Of a stretch of DNA of 64,000 nucleotides, positions 45,023 through 56,385 are shown one piece after another. Source of the DNA: Atopsyche davidsoni. Taxonomy: Eukaryota; Arthropoda; Insecta; Trichoptera; Hydrobiosidae. The position numbers and the translations under genes were made by a program. The notes under the pieces are model-generated. The model was not told where the DNA came from, did not search any database, and worked only from the letters and a program-made list of their open reading frames with translations. Where the stretch lies: NCBI GenBank assembly GCA_022113835.1, contig JAILWY010000001.1:1736001-1800000 (forward strand), given 5' to 3'. How positions within the stretch are numbered: the stretch's first letter is position 1; each line of letters begins with the position of its first letter.

Positions 45023-46689
45023 GTGAGCCAATTATTCAGTTTTATTTTCCTGTACAAAATAGTTCTCAGCGTAAACACAGTTTAACTGTAACGTATAAAA
45101 AAATAACGTTTTATTAGTTTATGTGAAAAAAATAGATGGAAAAAAGAAGAGATGGAAAACTTTCGATAAGCAGGGTAGATTGTAGATAATACAAATTAGA
45201 TGAAGAAACAACGAATCAATTAACCAGATTTATATTACTTGCTTTAAATACTTCTCAGCAATAATACACTGTACAAATGAAATGATGTGAAGTACAAGAC
45301 ATGGAAGGAACAGGAAGTATAAGTTATCTTCAGGTGCGTTTTCTCAGAGAAGGCTAGTGAATATCTCACTGAGCGTATGTCTATTTCATTATTTAAGTAA
45401 ACATGTCCCGCATTTAAATTAACAGTTTTTGTACAAAGTTGTTTGCGACATAACTAAACTAACACAGAAGAATCATTAAAACCTATAAATCTCACAAAAA
45501 TATTATTTATAGACAAAGTCATTGCAACTGAAAGCTAAAATTGTAAAGAGGATAATATGATAACGTACATTTTATTTTTATGATATATTTTTAAAATATT
45601 TTTTGGGTAAAATTATGTAAGGTTGGGTTAAATTATTTCTATCGTTGCTTGATTACAATCCATAGTCACGATGATCCATATTGCTTCAATTTAATAAATA
45701 GTTTTTTTATGTGTCTTTTATAATTTATGTGAGTAGTTTGTCTTATACTGTCTAAGACACAGTCACAGTAAATACATGTCAAGATTTACATTAAAATGTA
45801 TCCAAGAGGCTCATTTTCAAACCAATTATCCTCGAGCCTCCTCCATGTGCCGTACATACATACATATAACCAGTTCGAACGAAGAGCACAGAGCAATTGT
45901 ATGCTCGGAATTTAATCCTTTCTTGCGTGGAAAAACTCTGCGATGTGAGGGGCGGATTATGTAAATACCGGGGGTCGGAGGGTTGCTCGTTATTTCTGGG
46001 AAACAATTTACACGATCTAGGAACAAGGCTATGGGAGGTTCTAGAAGATTTACGCATTGATATAGTCGTGTCTTCGAATCAAAAATAAGCCGAATCTTCA
46101 TTGGTGTAGATCTTAATCTTACTACAGTTAAATTTTTAGTTAACTGTTACAAAAACACTTTGCAAGGTTTTTCTTTTTTCTAAATGTGAACATTTATCGC
46201 GTGTGTCTTCTACTGAGTGTAAGCGGGAATAAAACAGAAAACTGATTAAACCGTTCTCGAAGTATTCAAAGTGGTCGAAAAATAATCCAGTATTTATATT
46301 CCATGAATAATAGGAGTGAGGTGAGCACAGGAGGCTGCGTCCGACCCGCCCACTGACAGATTTACGGCGGGGGTTGCGACTTCGCTCTTCTGCCACTCAT
46401 CCCCTGAAAGATTCTGAAGGCCCGACGGACCGCGACGTCTGTTCGGCGTCGGCTTAGATTAGACATGCAATATTGATGAATCTACAGGCATCATGATGAT
46501 CACAAAAACGTCACTCTTAGAACCTTATAAAAACGGGCTCAATCGAATTCGAAAAAAATATCAAAATATCCAATAATCAAAAACATTGAGAATCTCAACT
46601 TGTAAAAAAATTTTTGTAGATTTTCTCGTCAATACATAAAATATTTTTTTCATAGCATAATATAATGATATTCACAACTTAAATATATA
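45023..46689. other. Unique DNA, GC-richer islands
   Basis: Islands at 45790-46050 and 46310-46460 show open frames on both strands without motifs or splice sites. The remainder is AT-rich. Confidence 0.35.
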
Positions 46690-47864
46690 CGAGGCTTGTC
46701 TGTAAAATAAGTTTCACGAATTTTTTTCACATCAAAAAACTGGTTTATTTGCAAAGAAAAGTACATTTTTGGAAAGTTCAGACTTTATTTTATTTTTCTA
46801 CATAATTGCCGTTGCGTTCTATGCACTTCTGCATTCGAGGCACCCACTTCTTCAAACCAGAGTCATAGAACTCTGCCGCCTGTCCGTGTAGAAAACCAAC
46901 AACCGCGTTTTGCACCTCTTCACCTGTCTGGAATTGGGTTCCGCCAAGGTTTTTCTTCAACTCGGGGAAGAAATGGAAGTCACTTGGTGCTAAGTCTGGG
47001 CTGTAAGGTGGGTGAGACACCATTTCCCATCCTTCCTTCCTTCGAATCCTTCGATGAGGGCTGCGGTTCGATTGGCGGTGTGCGGTCGGGCGTTGTCATG
47101 GTGAAAACGCACTCCTTTTGTCAACATTCCTCTTCTCTTGTTCTGAATTGCACGTCTAAGCTTTTTCAAGGTCTCACAGTACCGGTCAGCATTGATTGTT
47201 GTCCCGCGAGGCATAAACTCGCACAACAATACGCCCTTTCGATCCCAAAAAACGCTAGCCATGATTTTCCCGGCAGACAGGATTTGTTTGAACTTCTTTG
47301 CTCTTGTTCTTTGTTCTTTTTGGTACCCATCTTGCGCAGACTTTTGAATAGCCTAAATGCTCAGTCAAAATCTTGTCAATTGTGGTTTTGCTTACCTCCG
47401 GAATCTTTTCGCACAGCTCCCGAACTGTAACCCGTCGATCTTCAAGCATTGCCGCTTCGACTTTGGCAATTGTTTCGTCGGAAACCGATGACCGCCCTGC
47501 ACGGGCTTCGTCATGGACGTCTGTTCGGCCGTTTTTAAAGTCCCTGACCCATCTGCGCACCATCCCGGAGCTCATACACTCTTCTCCATACACTTGACAA
47601 AGTTCTTCGTGAATTTCTTTCGCCGATTTCTTCTTAGCGGCCAGGAAACGAATAACAGACCGCAACTCGCAGCTGGCGGGAGACGCAAGGGGAAGCTCCA
47701 TCGCTGACGGCTGCTGAGCCAAGACTAAACGTCGCAGCGACGCTGGCTTGGTGAGGGATTTTATGGAATCAATTGAACTTTCCAAAAATGTACTTTTCTT
47801 TGCAAATAAACCAGTTTTTTGATGTGAAAAAAATTCGTGGAACTTATTTTACGGACAAGCCTCG
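46690..47864 (-). mobile_element. mariner element with long, nearly identical inverted ends
   Basis: Complete ends. 46690-46780 and 47774-47864 are inverted copies over 91 bp with about two differences (start CGAGGCTTGT). A TA flanks each side (46688-46689 and 47865-47866). The length of 1175 bp is short of a full mariner because of an internal deletion. Such long identical ends are unusual for mariner (usually about 30 bp) and indicate a young copy or end homogenisation. Confidence 0.95.
46790..47785 (-). pseudogene. mariner transposase pseudogene
   Basis: Three frames in order. 47785-47255 has HTH motifs (RFLAAKKKSAKEIHEELCQ, VRRWVRDFKNGRTDVHDEAR, SKTTIDKILTEHLGYSKVC) and the WVPK linker. 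47262-46990 has MASVFWDRKGVLLCEFMPRG and FHHDNARPHTANR (second catalytic D). 47023-46790 has HPPYSPDLAPSDFHFFPELK (third D) and ends at GNYVEK. A deletion after WVPKRTKNK removed the region that should hold the first catalytic D (TGDETW type) and shifted the frame. A second frameshift lies near 47030. The rest is very well preserved, so inactivation is recent. Confidence 0.95.
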
Positions 47865-47879
47865 TACATAGACAACAAA

Positions 47880-48870
47880 GTAGTCGAAAGAGCTAAAAGA
47901 TTTAGGTATTTGAGCAGCTGGTTGAATGAAAACTGGGATCCTGACCCGAAAATTTAAGTAAGGTTTGAGACAGCACGCAGTACATTTGATAGTTTGTACA
48001 ATTCTCGAAATCTCGATGGAGATTCACCAAATGTTATGTCGTCTCGGTTCTTCTTTATGGAGTCGAAGCTTGAATACTCAAGACAGCTACTATGCAAAGA
48101 ATTGAGGAGGAGAATCCTTAAGGTAGTTGCTTCCAGCCTTTTGATTGCCTCTGGTGTCCAACCGGACACCAGAGGCAGTCCATTGCATTCCTTTTTTACA
48201 GAGTATTGAGAAAACTATAAAATATATTTATCTATTTTTTATTATTTTATTAACGTCCATTTTCATGGTAAAATAAAATCTTGAAGATGTTGAAAAATTT
48301 GATAAAATTACGACTTTTCAAAACCAAAGTTTGTTAAAGATTTTTTTTTTTAATTTTTAAAATAATATATCGCACAGGGTTTATATTTAATATTTATATT
48401 TCAATTTAAAAAAAGACTTTTAAATGTTTAGGACTCTTGGAAAGGGGACATGACGAATCTCCAAATTCCTACACATTAATCGGAAAAACACATATTTATC
48501 ATATTAATAGTAAATTTATAAGAAATAAAAATATATTTTGTTCGGAAAAAGAGATGTATCAAACATTTTGCATTTAAACTTTTTTGATTGATGCAGTCGA
48601 TATTTTGCAAAATGGTCTAGAAAATGATCAAAAAACTCGATTATGGACCTAGACCCTTAACCACGTCACAAATGAAAGAGTCTTGCACAGAATGCGCAAA
48701 GAATGGGAACTCTTGACGTTGGCAAAGAAGCGAAAGGTCTCCTATTTTGGCCACATTTTTCGTAACAATAAGTATGGAATCCTCCAGCTGAATATCCAAG
48801 GAAAAATAGAAGGAAGAATAAGTTCAGGCTGATGCGGAATTTGTGCCAGTGGCTGTAGATTGGAAGTGAG
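47880..48870 (+). pseudogene. Non-LTR retrotransposon reverse transcriptase remnant
   Basis: First block (47880-48150): VVERAKRFRYLSSWLNENWD, stop, VRFETARSTFD, then in another frame CYVVSVLLYGVEA, stop, ILKTATMQRIEE. Second block (about 48657-48832): HVTNERVLHRMRKEWELLT, KKRKVSYFGHIFRNNKYGI and LQLNIQGKIEGR. These are the successive C-terminal blocks of the polymerase frame of an RTE/jockey-type non-LTR element (R..YLGSWLTENWD, SVLLYGVEAW, R.A.YLGHILR). About 480 bp of unrelated AT-rich DNA separates them. Multiple stops and frameshifts; dead. The mariner at 46690 ends 16 bp before the first block. Confidence 0.85.
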
Positions 48871-50827
48871 ACATGAAATGGTCATCAACCTCATATGAGA
48901 AGAGTCAACAGAAGGAGAGAATTCATATTAATCTGTTTCTTCAGAGAATATATATTTGGTGGAATGTAGGGCACGTTCAGATTTGGCAGTGGTTTGGAAG
49001 ATTAGCGGACCTGCCCCGGTGTAAAGTCCGAGAGATCTCGAGCTGCTGACTCAGGCGGGCCAGACACCGAGGCTTATGCCAGCACTCGTAAACTATCGAC
49101 TCGGAGCCAGCAAAGTACTAAAAGCTAATTCATTGGAAGCTATTACGAAAGAAATGTTTACCTGATGCTCTTATTTCTAACTAATTTAATCATACTTAAA
49201 AAAAACTGTATTTTTCTATATCTAACTGGTAAATAATGTGCAAGGATCGAGTTTTGTATTGCCATTTCTTCAAACTGAATTTTTGAATGTATTCATAAAT
49301 ATACAAAAAATAACACAATAAAAGTATTAAAAATTAATTTTGGTTTTATTTGATGTATGACTTTTAAATCTTCCTGCATTTAAAGCTGAGTTTTCGTTGA
49401 ATGCTTGCTCCCTGTGAATTGAATAATTACATAAAACTTTCCATTCCTCAAACAGACAACTTTTACTCGCCGCGGTCTTTTGATACTTGAACACTTAAAT
49501 AGAAAGCTTTGCATCGAGAGCTTTACACTGAGAGCTTTCCTTTGCGTAATGGGTCACGTTCTCGAAAGATAATTTGCGTACATATTGTTTTATTATCTAG
49601 GTAAATTGTCATTTTGACATCGCTCTTTGAAGCTTTCACAAAGTTCATCAAAAGTTTCTGCAAAGTTAATTGTAATTTATGAGCCTCGTTAATTACAGTA
49701 AAGCCTTTGCTTATTCCCATTACGTATTTTCTATGCCGATTTTTTACGATAAATATCAAAAAAAATAATTATTAGCTCAAAGGTTGAAATTTTTTATCAT
49801 TTTGTATGCTTTCTTGACTATTTAAATTAAAATTGCAGGGTTGTTTGAAACGTGAGTCGTAAATAAAAACTATCATTTCAAACTGTTTATATAATAACAA
49901 TATAATATCATCTGTTCATTATAAATTAAGACTGACTTGACTAGCAAAAAAAACAAAACTGCCTTCTTGTTGAAATTTCAATATTTTTTTATAAACCGTG
50001 TATCAAATGATCAAACAATAATAATATATATTGCATTAAATAAGGAGACTGGCAGTTCTATCAGTTTCTACGAAATTTTTCGTAACTTATTTTGACTCAT
50101 AGAGCATCAAGTGGTTAAAGATGAGTCAGTCTTCTTCAAGAAACTTATTAAAAAATCGCTATTTTTAAATAGAAAATATCATTACACAAAAATATCTTCA
50201 AGCAATCTGTATTTATTATGTTTGACTTGTACGAAAAGCGTCCTTGCGTACTATCGGTTAAGTTTCAAACTGCTGGTTGATATATTATTAAACTCATTCA
50301 TTTATATTTGTTTAACCTATCAGTTTTGCTGATTTATTAGGGTGACCTTGAATATAAAAATAAATCCGTATATTGAGGTGTACCGAGTAGATCATCGACC
50401 TACGCGGCGACTCGCAATGATTTCAACACTCCTTTATGCTTTCATAACAAATGTGGGTTACAAGTCTCATAAACAACGCGATTAATCGTATCAATCAGCC
50501 AAGCAACCGAAACCAAATAGCACTGCGCGAATACAAACTTTAAACTTCAAAGTTTGATCTATGATACACTAGGGAAGGCAAAATCATGTTGAAATGTAAA
50601 AACATACCAATAAAATGTTACTACTGAAATTAGAAGCATAATTGTTACTCACCACAATTTTTTTAATTTATACACAAAGCTCTAACAATAAGCCTAAAAA
50701 TGAAATGCATTAAATCTATTTTGACATTGATTTTATGTTTAAAGCACAACTTTACCGGTGTTCATAAAATTATCAGTTGCAAAAAGCTCGTCTCATATTT
50801 TTCGAAAGCTTTTGCCGCCCCTGCCCG
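48871..50827. other. Unique DNA, GC-richer patch at 48985-49110
   Basis: The minus-strand frame at 49523-49759 (FTVINEAHKLQLTLQKLLMN) reads like protein but has no motif, start context or splice support. No repeats of the named families. Confidence 0.35.
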
Positions 50828-50940
50828 CTAAAGCTTCTCCCATATATTTAGCGCGTCATAATCTAAGAATCCGCGATCTGCGCGGTTTCCAATAGCCCAG
50901 TCCATCGATGACTGCAGGACCGATCCCAGCTCTACAACAC
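50828..50940 (-). CDS. Candidate terminal exon, unknown protein
   Basis: On the minus strand a strong acceptor (TTTTAATTCCCCCAG) precedes VVELGSVLQSSMDWAIGNRA and DRGFLDYDALNIWEKL, ending in TAG (50828-50830). The frame is also open upstream of the acceptor, which weakens the argument. Composition is GC-richer than flanks. Not recognised. Confidence 0.3.
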
Positions 50941-51339
50941 CTGGGGGAATTAAAATCTCGCGAAGACAGACAAGCTTTAAGCTCACATAAGCTTTCAAGC
51001 CACGGCAGCTATTTGAGAATGTGACTTGTTTCAACGGTAGTGTGTTTTTTTGTTTAGTTTTTTGTGTATGGAGTTTAAGTGATTTTTTTTCCGGTTGATT
51101 TTTTTGCTTGAGTGGTTTTGTTCGATCGGCTTTCTGAAGTGCCGGTTGGGTCAAGTGTTCTCTCGTTGAGTGAGGCAAGCTCCACTATTCAATATTGCCC
51201 ACTATGGTATGTATGGAGCATATTGTTATTAGAACGCCAGAATGTCGTAAGCGCTATGGTAAAAAAATCCGTCTATTTTCCATTTTAATAATTAATTGCA
51301 TAATTCGTTATTATGTTTATCATTAAGAAAATTCTATCG
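50941..51339. other. No feature beyond an open minus-strand frame
   Basis: The frame upstream of the candidate exon is lysine-, threonine- and glutamine-rich (KQKNQPEKKSLKLHTQKTKQ), typical of A-rich noncoding sequence. Confidence 0.4.
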
Positions 51340-51617
51340 TACTTAACTTTATTCTATTGTTATAATGATAAAAGTATCATTGTATTTTATCTTCACTTTG
51401 AGTTTATTAAAATTATTTGCATTACTAGTTTCGACCCTTTCGATCATCAGATGCATAACTAAACTGATGATGATAATGACCCAGTTTATTGGGTCGAAAC
51501 TAGTAATGCAAATAATTTTAATAAACTCAAAGTGAAGACAAAATACAAAGGTACTTTTATCATTATAATAATGGATCTTCACAAATCAAATGCCTTGTCC
51601 CTCAACAAGATTATTCT
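51340..51617. repeat. Hairpin repeat family H, fullest copy (H3)
   Basis: Arms of about 70 bp mirror each other (TCTTCACTTTGAGTTTATTA, AAATTATTTGCATTACTAGT, TTTCGACCC on the left; the complement on the right), separated by about 40 bp containing ATCATCAGATGC and CTGATGATGATAATGACCC. The right side extends into AATGGATCTTCACAAATCAA and ATGCCTTGTCCCTCAACAAG, shared with H1 and H2. The tip resembles a hammerhead ribozyme with an insertion. Confidence 0.88.
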
Positions 51618-52675
51618 ATTTTGGTTGAAAACCTATAGTAATTAATAAATTTTTTATTTTTGTTTTTACGGCCATTAGTGCCTGACATCTTTTCAAATGT
51701 AAACCAAATTTATGGACGTATATTATTAGTAGGAAAACAGAGTAAACCTTGTGAAAACCTTGCAACTGTCTTGATCCTCTCAAAACGAAAATTATTTTAA
51801 GGTGCACCACAGTTCTAATAAATATTTTTTTGATTATTTTTAAAAGTAAATCATCGAGATTGCCCTGTTTTTTAAAGACTTTTTTAAAGACTTCTAACCG
51901 CAAATATCTAAATCAAAATAAAATTTTTTAAACTCTTTTTATACGCCAGAAGACAAAAAAGTTGCATTTTTTATATAACTTGTAACACAGTCAAATATCA
52001 CAGGTAACATAGTCTTGGTTTAGAATTTTCCAATTTACTTTTTTCAATATGTTTCTAGGCAGTCATTTAATACAAGAAACCATATTTTTGTATCGTTCAA
52101 TAATCATTGGGAAATTTTCGATTTTTTTCCCCATAATTCTTTAAAACAATATTTTGTCATCTTTTGGTCATTTTTCAATAAACTCTTTTCAATTTTTTTT
52201 TTTTAATAAATAACCTTCTTATATATTATAAGTAAATTATGTTATTTCAAAACAGTGTATTTGATGCAAATCAAAACTTGATCATTAATATTTCAATTAG
52301 TAGTAAAAAAGTGTACGTGTTTTGTACATTTTCAAAATAATATCCAGTCAAGTGAACATAAATTCTGGAGTTTAGGACCCGGAGAGACTGGGGGAAACAT
52401 TTATTGCAAATAAACCTTGAAATATGAAAACCGAGACATATGCGTAAACATGTAGCGGCCCGCACCACACTCCTCGGTATTTATGTACTCAATTTCCGGT
52501 ATGGTATAGGCGCCGTGTGAACTTGAAGTATCTTTGTTCTACCGACACTAAACTCTGCAGTAAACACCCTGTATACTGGAACGAAACGTTAAAAACTTAC
52601 AATATTCACTTTTATGATACTAACGGTCGTTTTCGCAGACCTCAAATGCTTATTTGACTTCTATTGTCTGTATTT
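51618..52675. other. AT-rich DNA, nothing recognised
   Basis: Long T-rich tracts. Frames on the minus strand have no motifs. Confidence 0.5.
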
Positions 52676-52970
52676 TTCATCATCAAGTGCTTCTCCTCAG
52701 AGGAGGTTGGCGACCATTTCACTGAGCATATACTGACCCATTGTTCATGGTTTTCTAATGAAATAATACAGTAAAGAGTCTTCAGGTCCTTCTACACCGC
52801 AGTTTTATATTGGAAGTTAAGCTGCCCAATAACATTATTAAATAAACCTTTCCTTACAAAGCTCTGGAGTTTAGATTTGATACTTCTTCTGCAGCAAGCT
52901 ATAGAAGCAATAACAAAAACCCCTCCACATCGACAAAGTACTTCCAAAGCACATCCCTCTAATATTATCT
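52676..52970 (+). repeat. Dispersed repeat Z (Z3)
   Basis: Same order of blocks as Z1: CATCAAGTGCTTCTCCTCAG, GAGGAGGTTGGCGACCATTT, AAGCTCTGGAGTTTAGATTT, then CTTCCAAAGCACATCCCTCT. Confidence 0.8.
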
Positions 52971-55499
52971 GTAAATTATATAATTAAATAAACTAAAAAT
53001 CATCTAATTGCAAAACTTGCTTTGAGTATTTGTACCGCAGATGAATAGTTGAACTTTGTCATATTCCTTAAGATATATATAAAATAATGTAGATATAATC
53101 TCAAAACTTTGTTGATAGTTTTATAAAAATAGTTTTATGAAATCAAACGCTTTATAACAGATATATTGTATAAAAAAAGACTACTTACTTAAAAATTTGC
53201 GAATCTGTTGTTTTTTAGCGTAAAAATACTAGTTCACCGAGGAAGTAAGCCAATAGAGCTTTTCGATAGCTTAGATAACAAAGTATTCTTTTTTTCTTAA
53301 AAAGCTCTTTATTCTATTTTTGTTCAGTTTTCTAGAGTAAAACCACCACACATTATTGGCTCTGCTCGAGTTCAATAAATAGCGACTTATCTCAGATTAA
53401 AAGCTTTTAATATTTGATCTCTCAATCGCATTCATCTTTTAACGTAAAGCTTTTTTCAAGTACAAGTCCGCGAGTGGATGACATTCTACCTCAGATTATT
53501 CACAATTGTCTTTATTGAAGACCAAAATTAGCTTTATTTTATTGACTTCCTTGTATATTCCTATTTTATATTCTTCAGAGTATATCCTATGATTTATTTT
53601 TTGCTTTTCACGTGGTTTTCACGTATTTTTTTGAACATCTCTTATTTTGTTATTTAATCGATCTGGATGTTTCTTCACGTAGCCCATCATTTTTCAAATG
53701 GCATACGCAACAGTATACGGTTAAAATTCCTTAAACCAAATAATTAAAATTACTTAATAGTCCGTTATATTGACAAATTACCATTAGAATGACCAAAGCT
53801 AATGGCGGTGCTGAGAGCTCATTTCGGCATGCATCGCACTGAGTTTAGTGCCAAAGTTATGAATAATTTCAATACGATTCGCCAGCTGCGTTGTTAAGGA
53901 AAATATCCCTTACGGGCCTCTCTGAATACTGCTTTTATATTACCCACTAAATCTGAGTATAATCATCGCATAAAATCTAAAATTATAACGACATCTCCTT
54001 TTCAATATAAATTTATTTATTAACTTATGCTTTGCATAACAATAACTCTTGTGCCTGTTTTATGAATAGCAATTTGTCACCGGTGGCTGATGAAGTGCTT
54101 TATCAGAGTAGTCGTGTAAAGTAATGCAATATTCTTGTAAATTTAAATTAAACGTTGGATTAATAATCAAAAAATTGATGCGGTTTAACACCCGAGAAAA
54201 CAACTTCATCTCTGCAAAATCAAAATCTGCAAATATACACATTTCCTTAGTTTTCAAATATTTTAACAGCCACGTCATGTGCCATGATTCATGCGAATCG
54301 CGATTGAGTTGCGTATTTGATGGATTTATACAGGATGGTTCCGCGATATGAAAGCCTGTAACTGATGGTCGAGTAGAGTGACTAGCATCTGTAAACAAGC
54401 GGACCATGATTCACTTCTCGCCCGTGAATTCACATCCGCCTCGGATTCACAAAGCAAGAATCCCTACAAAATACGACCCACTTTTCAACCGAGATTTTGC
54501 ACCGCGCCGTTTATTTATCATCGGATTCAAAATATTCGTGTTTCTATGATGATTTCTACTGTATTTTTTTATAAAAATAAGTGGTTTTCAGAACACATTT
54601 ATGTTTATTTCATAAGTTTGTTAGGGAGATGTAAAACTAGCCGACTTAAAACAAGGATGTAGCTTCATTATGAAAACATAATACATCGTGTGAATTTTAA
54701 TTATATGAAAAAATATATATATAACCTAACTTAATTTCAGTTGGTTTGTAGTTTAAAATATTTTTTTCATCGTACTCGATTTAAGGTTTTAGGTACATTT
54801 TTAATTTTAACACTCCTTACGAATTAAACAGATATATTTATAAAATAACTTTAAAACTCTGTAGGTAGATGTTAAGAAAGCAGCTTTAATTACGCTACCG
54901 ATTGATAAAATATAAATAAAGTATATATTTATTAAAAATTAAATGCTTTTAGTTTTAAGCAGCTATAGGTACTCCTAGTATTTTTGCTTTATTTCGATGC
55001 GACAAGTCTCGCTGGCTTAGCATGTTGGCGACACTTATCGCAAACAATGATTAGTTTTTACCAATTCCACTGAGTAAAATCTTCGTGCTATCAATTTAAT
55101 GCGAAAAATCACTGCTTTGTTATCGCAAGATCGCATTGTTTACTATAGTGGACGTGAAGAAGGTGTTGCAACGAATTCTTCAGCGGCGTGAATGTTCCGC
55201 CGAATAAACGGTAGAGAAATCTCGCAGCCGTTCAGCCGCGCGTGTTTACGCTCGCCGTCTTTTATTTGCTTTTTTACATCGCCGAATCACCTCAGCCAGA
55301 ATTCTTAGCCATCCCAAGCGAATCTGGAAAGTCTGACCGGCCGTTATCGGCCGCAATTCAATTCAATAATTAAACATGAGTAACACTGGCTCAGCACGAG
55401 TGTTGTTATTTTTTTACTGTCTGCTCCGGGCAGCGCTCTAGTAATAATTCCGGGTGCCGACAGCTGGTCTTTAATTTTTATAAATAAATAAAAAACTAA
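52971..55499. other. Unique DNA with GC-richer islands
   Basis: Islands at 54280-54520 and 55130-55440. The second includes the perfect GGCCGTTATCGGCC palindrome. No gene or repeat recognised. The rest is AT-rich. Confidence 0.35.
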
Positions 55500-55805
55500 A
55501 CAATCATACACAATTCATTCATTCGTGAGAAGGAGTTTCTCAGGGAGCTCACTTTTCGCTGCTCCCCTTTCTCTATTCGTCTCTGACATTCTTCCCTGAC
55601 TATCTATGGAGACAGCGTCTCCTTTGAGTGATGCGCTGTAAAACATGAAAATGATCCTCTCGATACTCCTCAGGTCGGAGTTCTGGGGTCTAGCTGTTGC
55701 CTCTTGAGCTCCTCCCTTCGGGTTATAGTCTTCAAGCATGAGTATACGCTCAGTGAAATGATCGCCAACCTCCTCTGAGGAAGGCACTTGATGAAGATAC
55801 TTGAA
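55500..55805 (-). repeat. Dispersed repeat Z, inverted copy with 90-codon frame (Z4)
   Basis: The right part is the complement of the start of Z1-Z3 (CCTCCTCTGAGGAAGGCACT); the left part matches the 20680 fragment (AGGGAGCTCACTTTTCGCTG). On the minus strand it is open for 90 codons (MPSSEEVGDHFTERILMLED onward to KLLLTNE). The frame may be the end of an unrecognised mobile-element protein. It is the only copy that shows the full left-to-right extent. Confidence 0.65.
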
Positions 55806-55880
55806 TAGTGAAATGGCGCGTCTTATTATATAAAAAATATGTTAATATACCACGGAAATTTTCAGAAATTTGGCCTAAAA

Positions 55881-56385
55881 TGACAATTAAACAAGGACGA
55901 GTTAACTCGTAGTTGGCGTCCTAGAAAAGAACGCAATTCACGAGTTATCTCGTAGTCGGCAGTAAACGTGTTAATAAATTTTCTATTCATGGAAGCCAGC
56001 ATTGATTTTTTGTTCTTTTCCCAGAAGCCATATATCGATATTAGAACTGATATATTCCGCGTTTAATCGTGGCTGCACAAAAATGGCAAGTAAACAAGGA
56101 CGTGATAACTCGTAGTTGGGGTCCTAGAGAAGAACGCAATCTACGAGTTATCTCGTAGTCGGCAGTCAACGTGTTAATAAATTTTCTATTCATGCAAGCC
56201 AGCATTGGTTTTTCGTTCTTTTCCCATAAGCCATCTATCGATATTAGCACTGATATATATTTCACGTTTAATCGCGGCTGCACAAAAATGGCAAGTAAAC
56301 AAGGACGAGATAACTCGTAGTTGGCGTCCTAGAAAAGAACGCAATCTACGAGTTATCTCGTAGTTGGCAGTCATCGTGTTAACCT
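55881..56385 (-). repeat. Tandem array, ~204-bp unit, 2.5 copies, piggyBac-like TTAA ends
   Basis: Landmark ACAAGGACG recurs at 55891, 56094 and 56299. Each unit carries ACGAGATAACTCGTA and its exact inverse TACGAGTTATCTCGT about 30 bp apart, followed by GTCGGCAGTCAACGTGTTAA-type sequence. Read on the minus strand this is TTAACACGTTGACTGCCGAC, like a piggyBac-type terminus at its TTAA target (55971, 56174 and 56379). No transposase is present. Units differ by a few percent by eye. Confidence 0.85.

Noticed and set aside
45791..46101. Overlapping minus-strand frames as an exon
   Set aside because: Two phases are equally open, with frames on the plus strand too. No acceptor or donor.
47373..47707. 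Plus-strand frames across the third mariner
   Set aside because: Shadows of the minus-strand transposase.
49523..49759. 78-codon minus-strand frame as a gene
   Set aside because: Protein-like by eye but without motif, splice support or neighbouring exons. Kept only as a remark.
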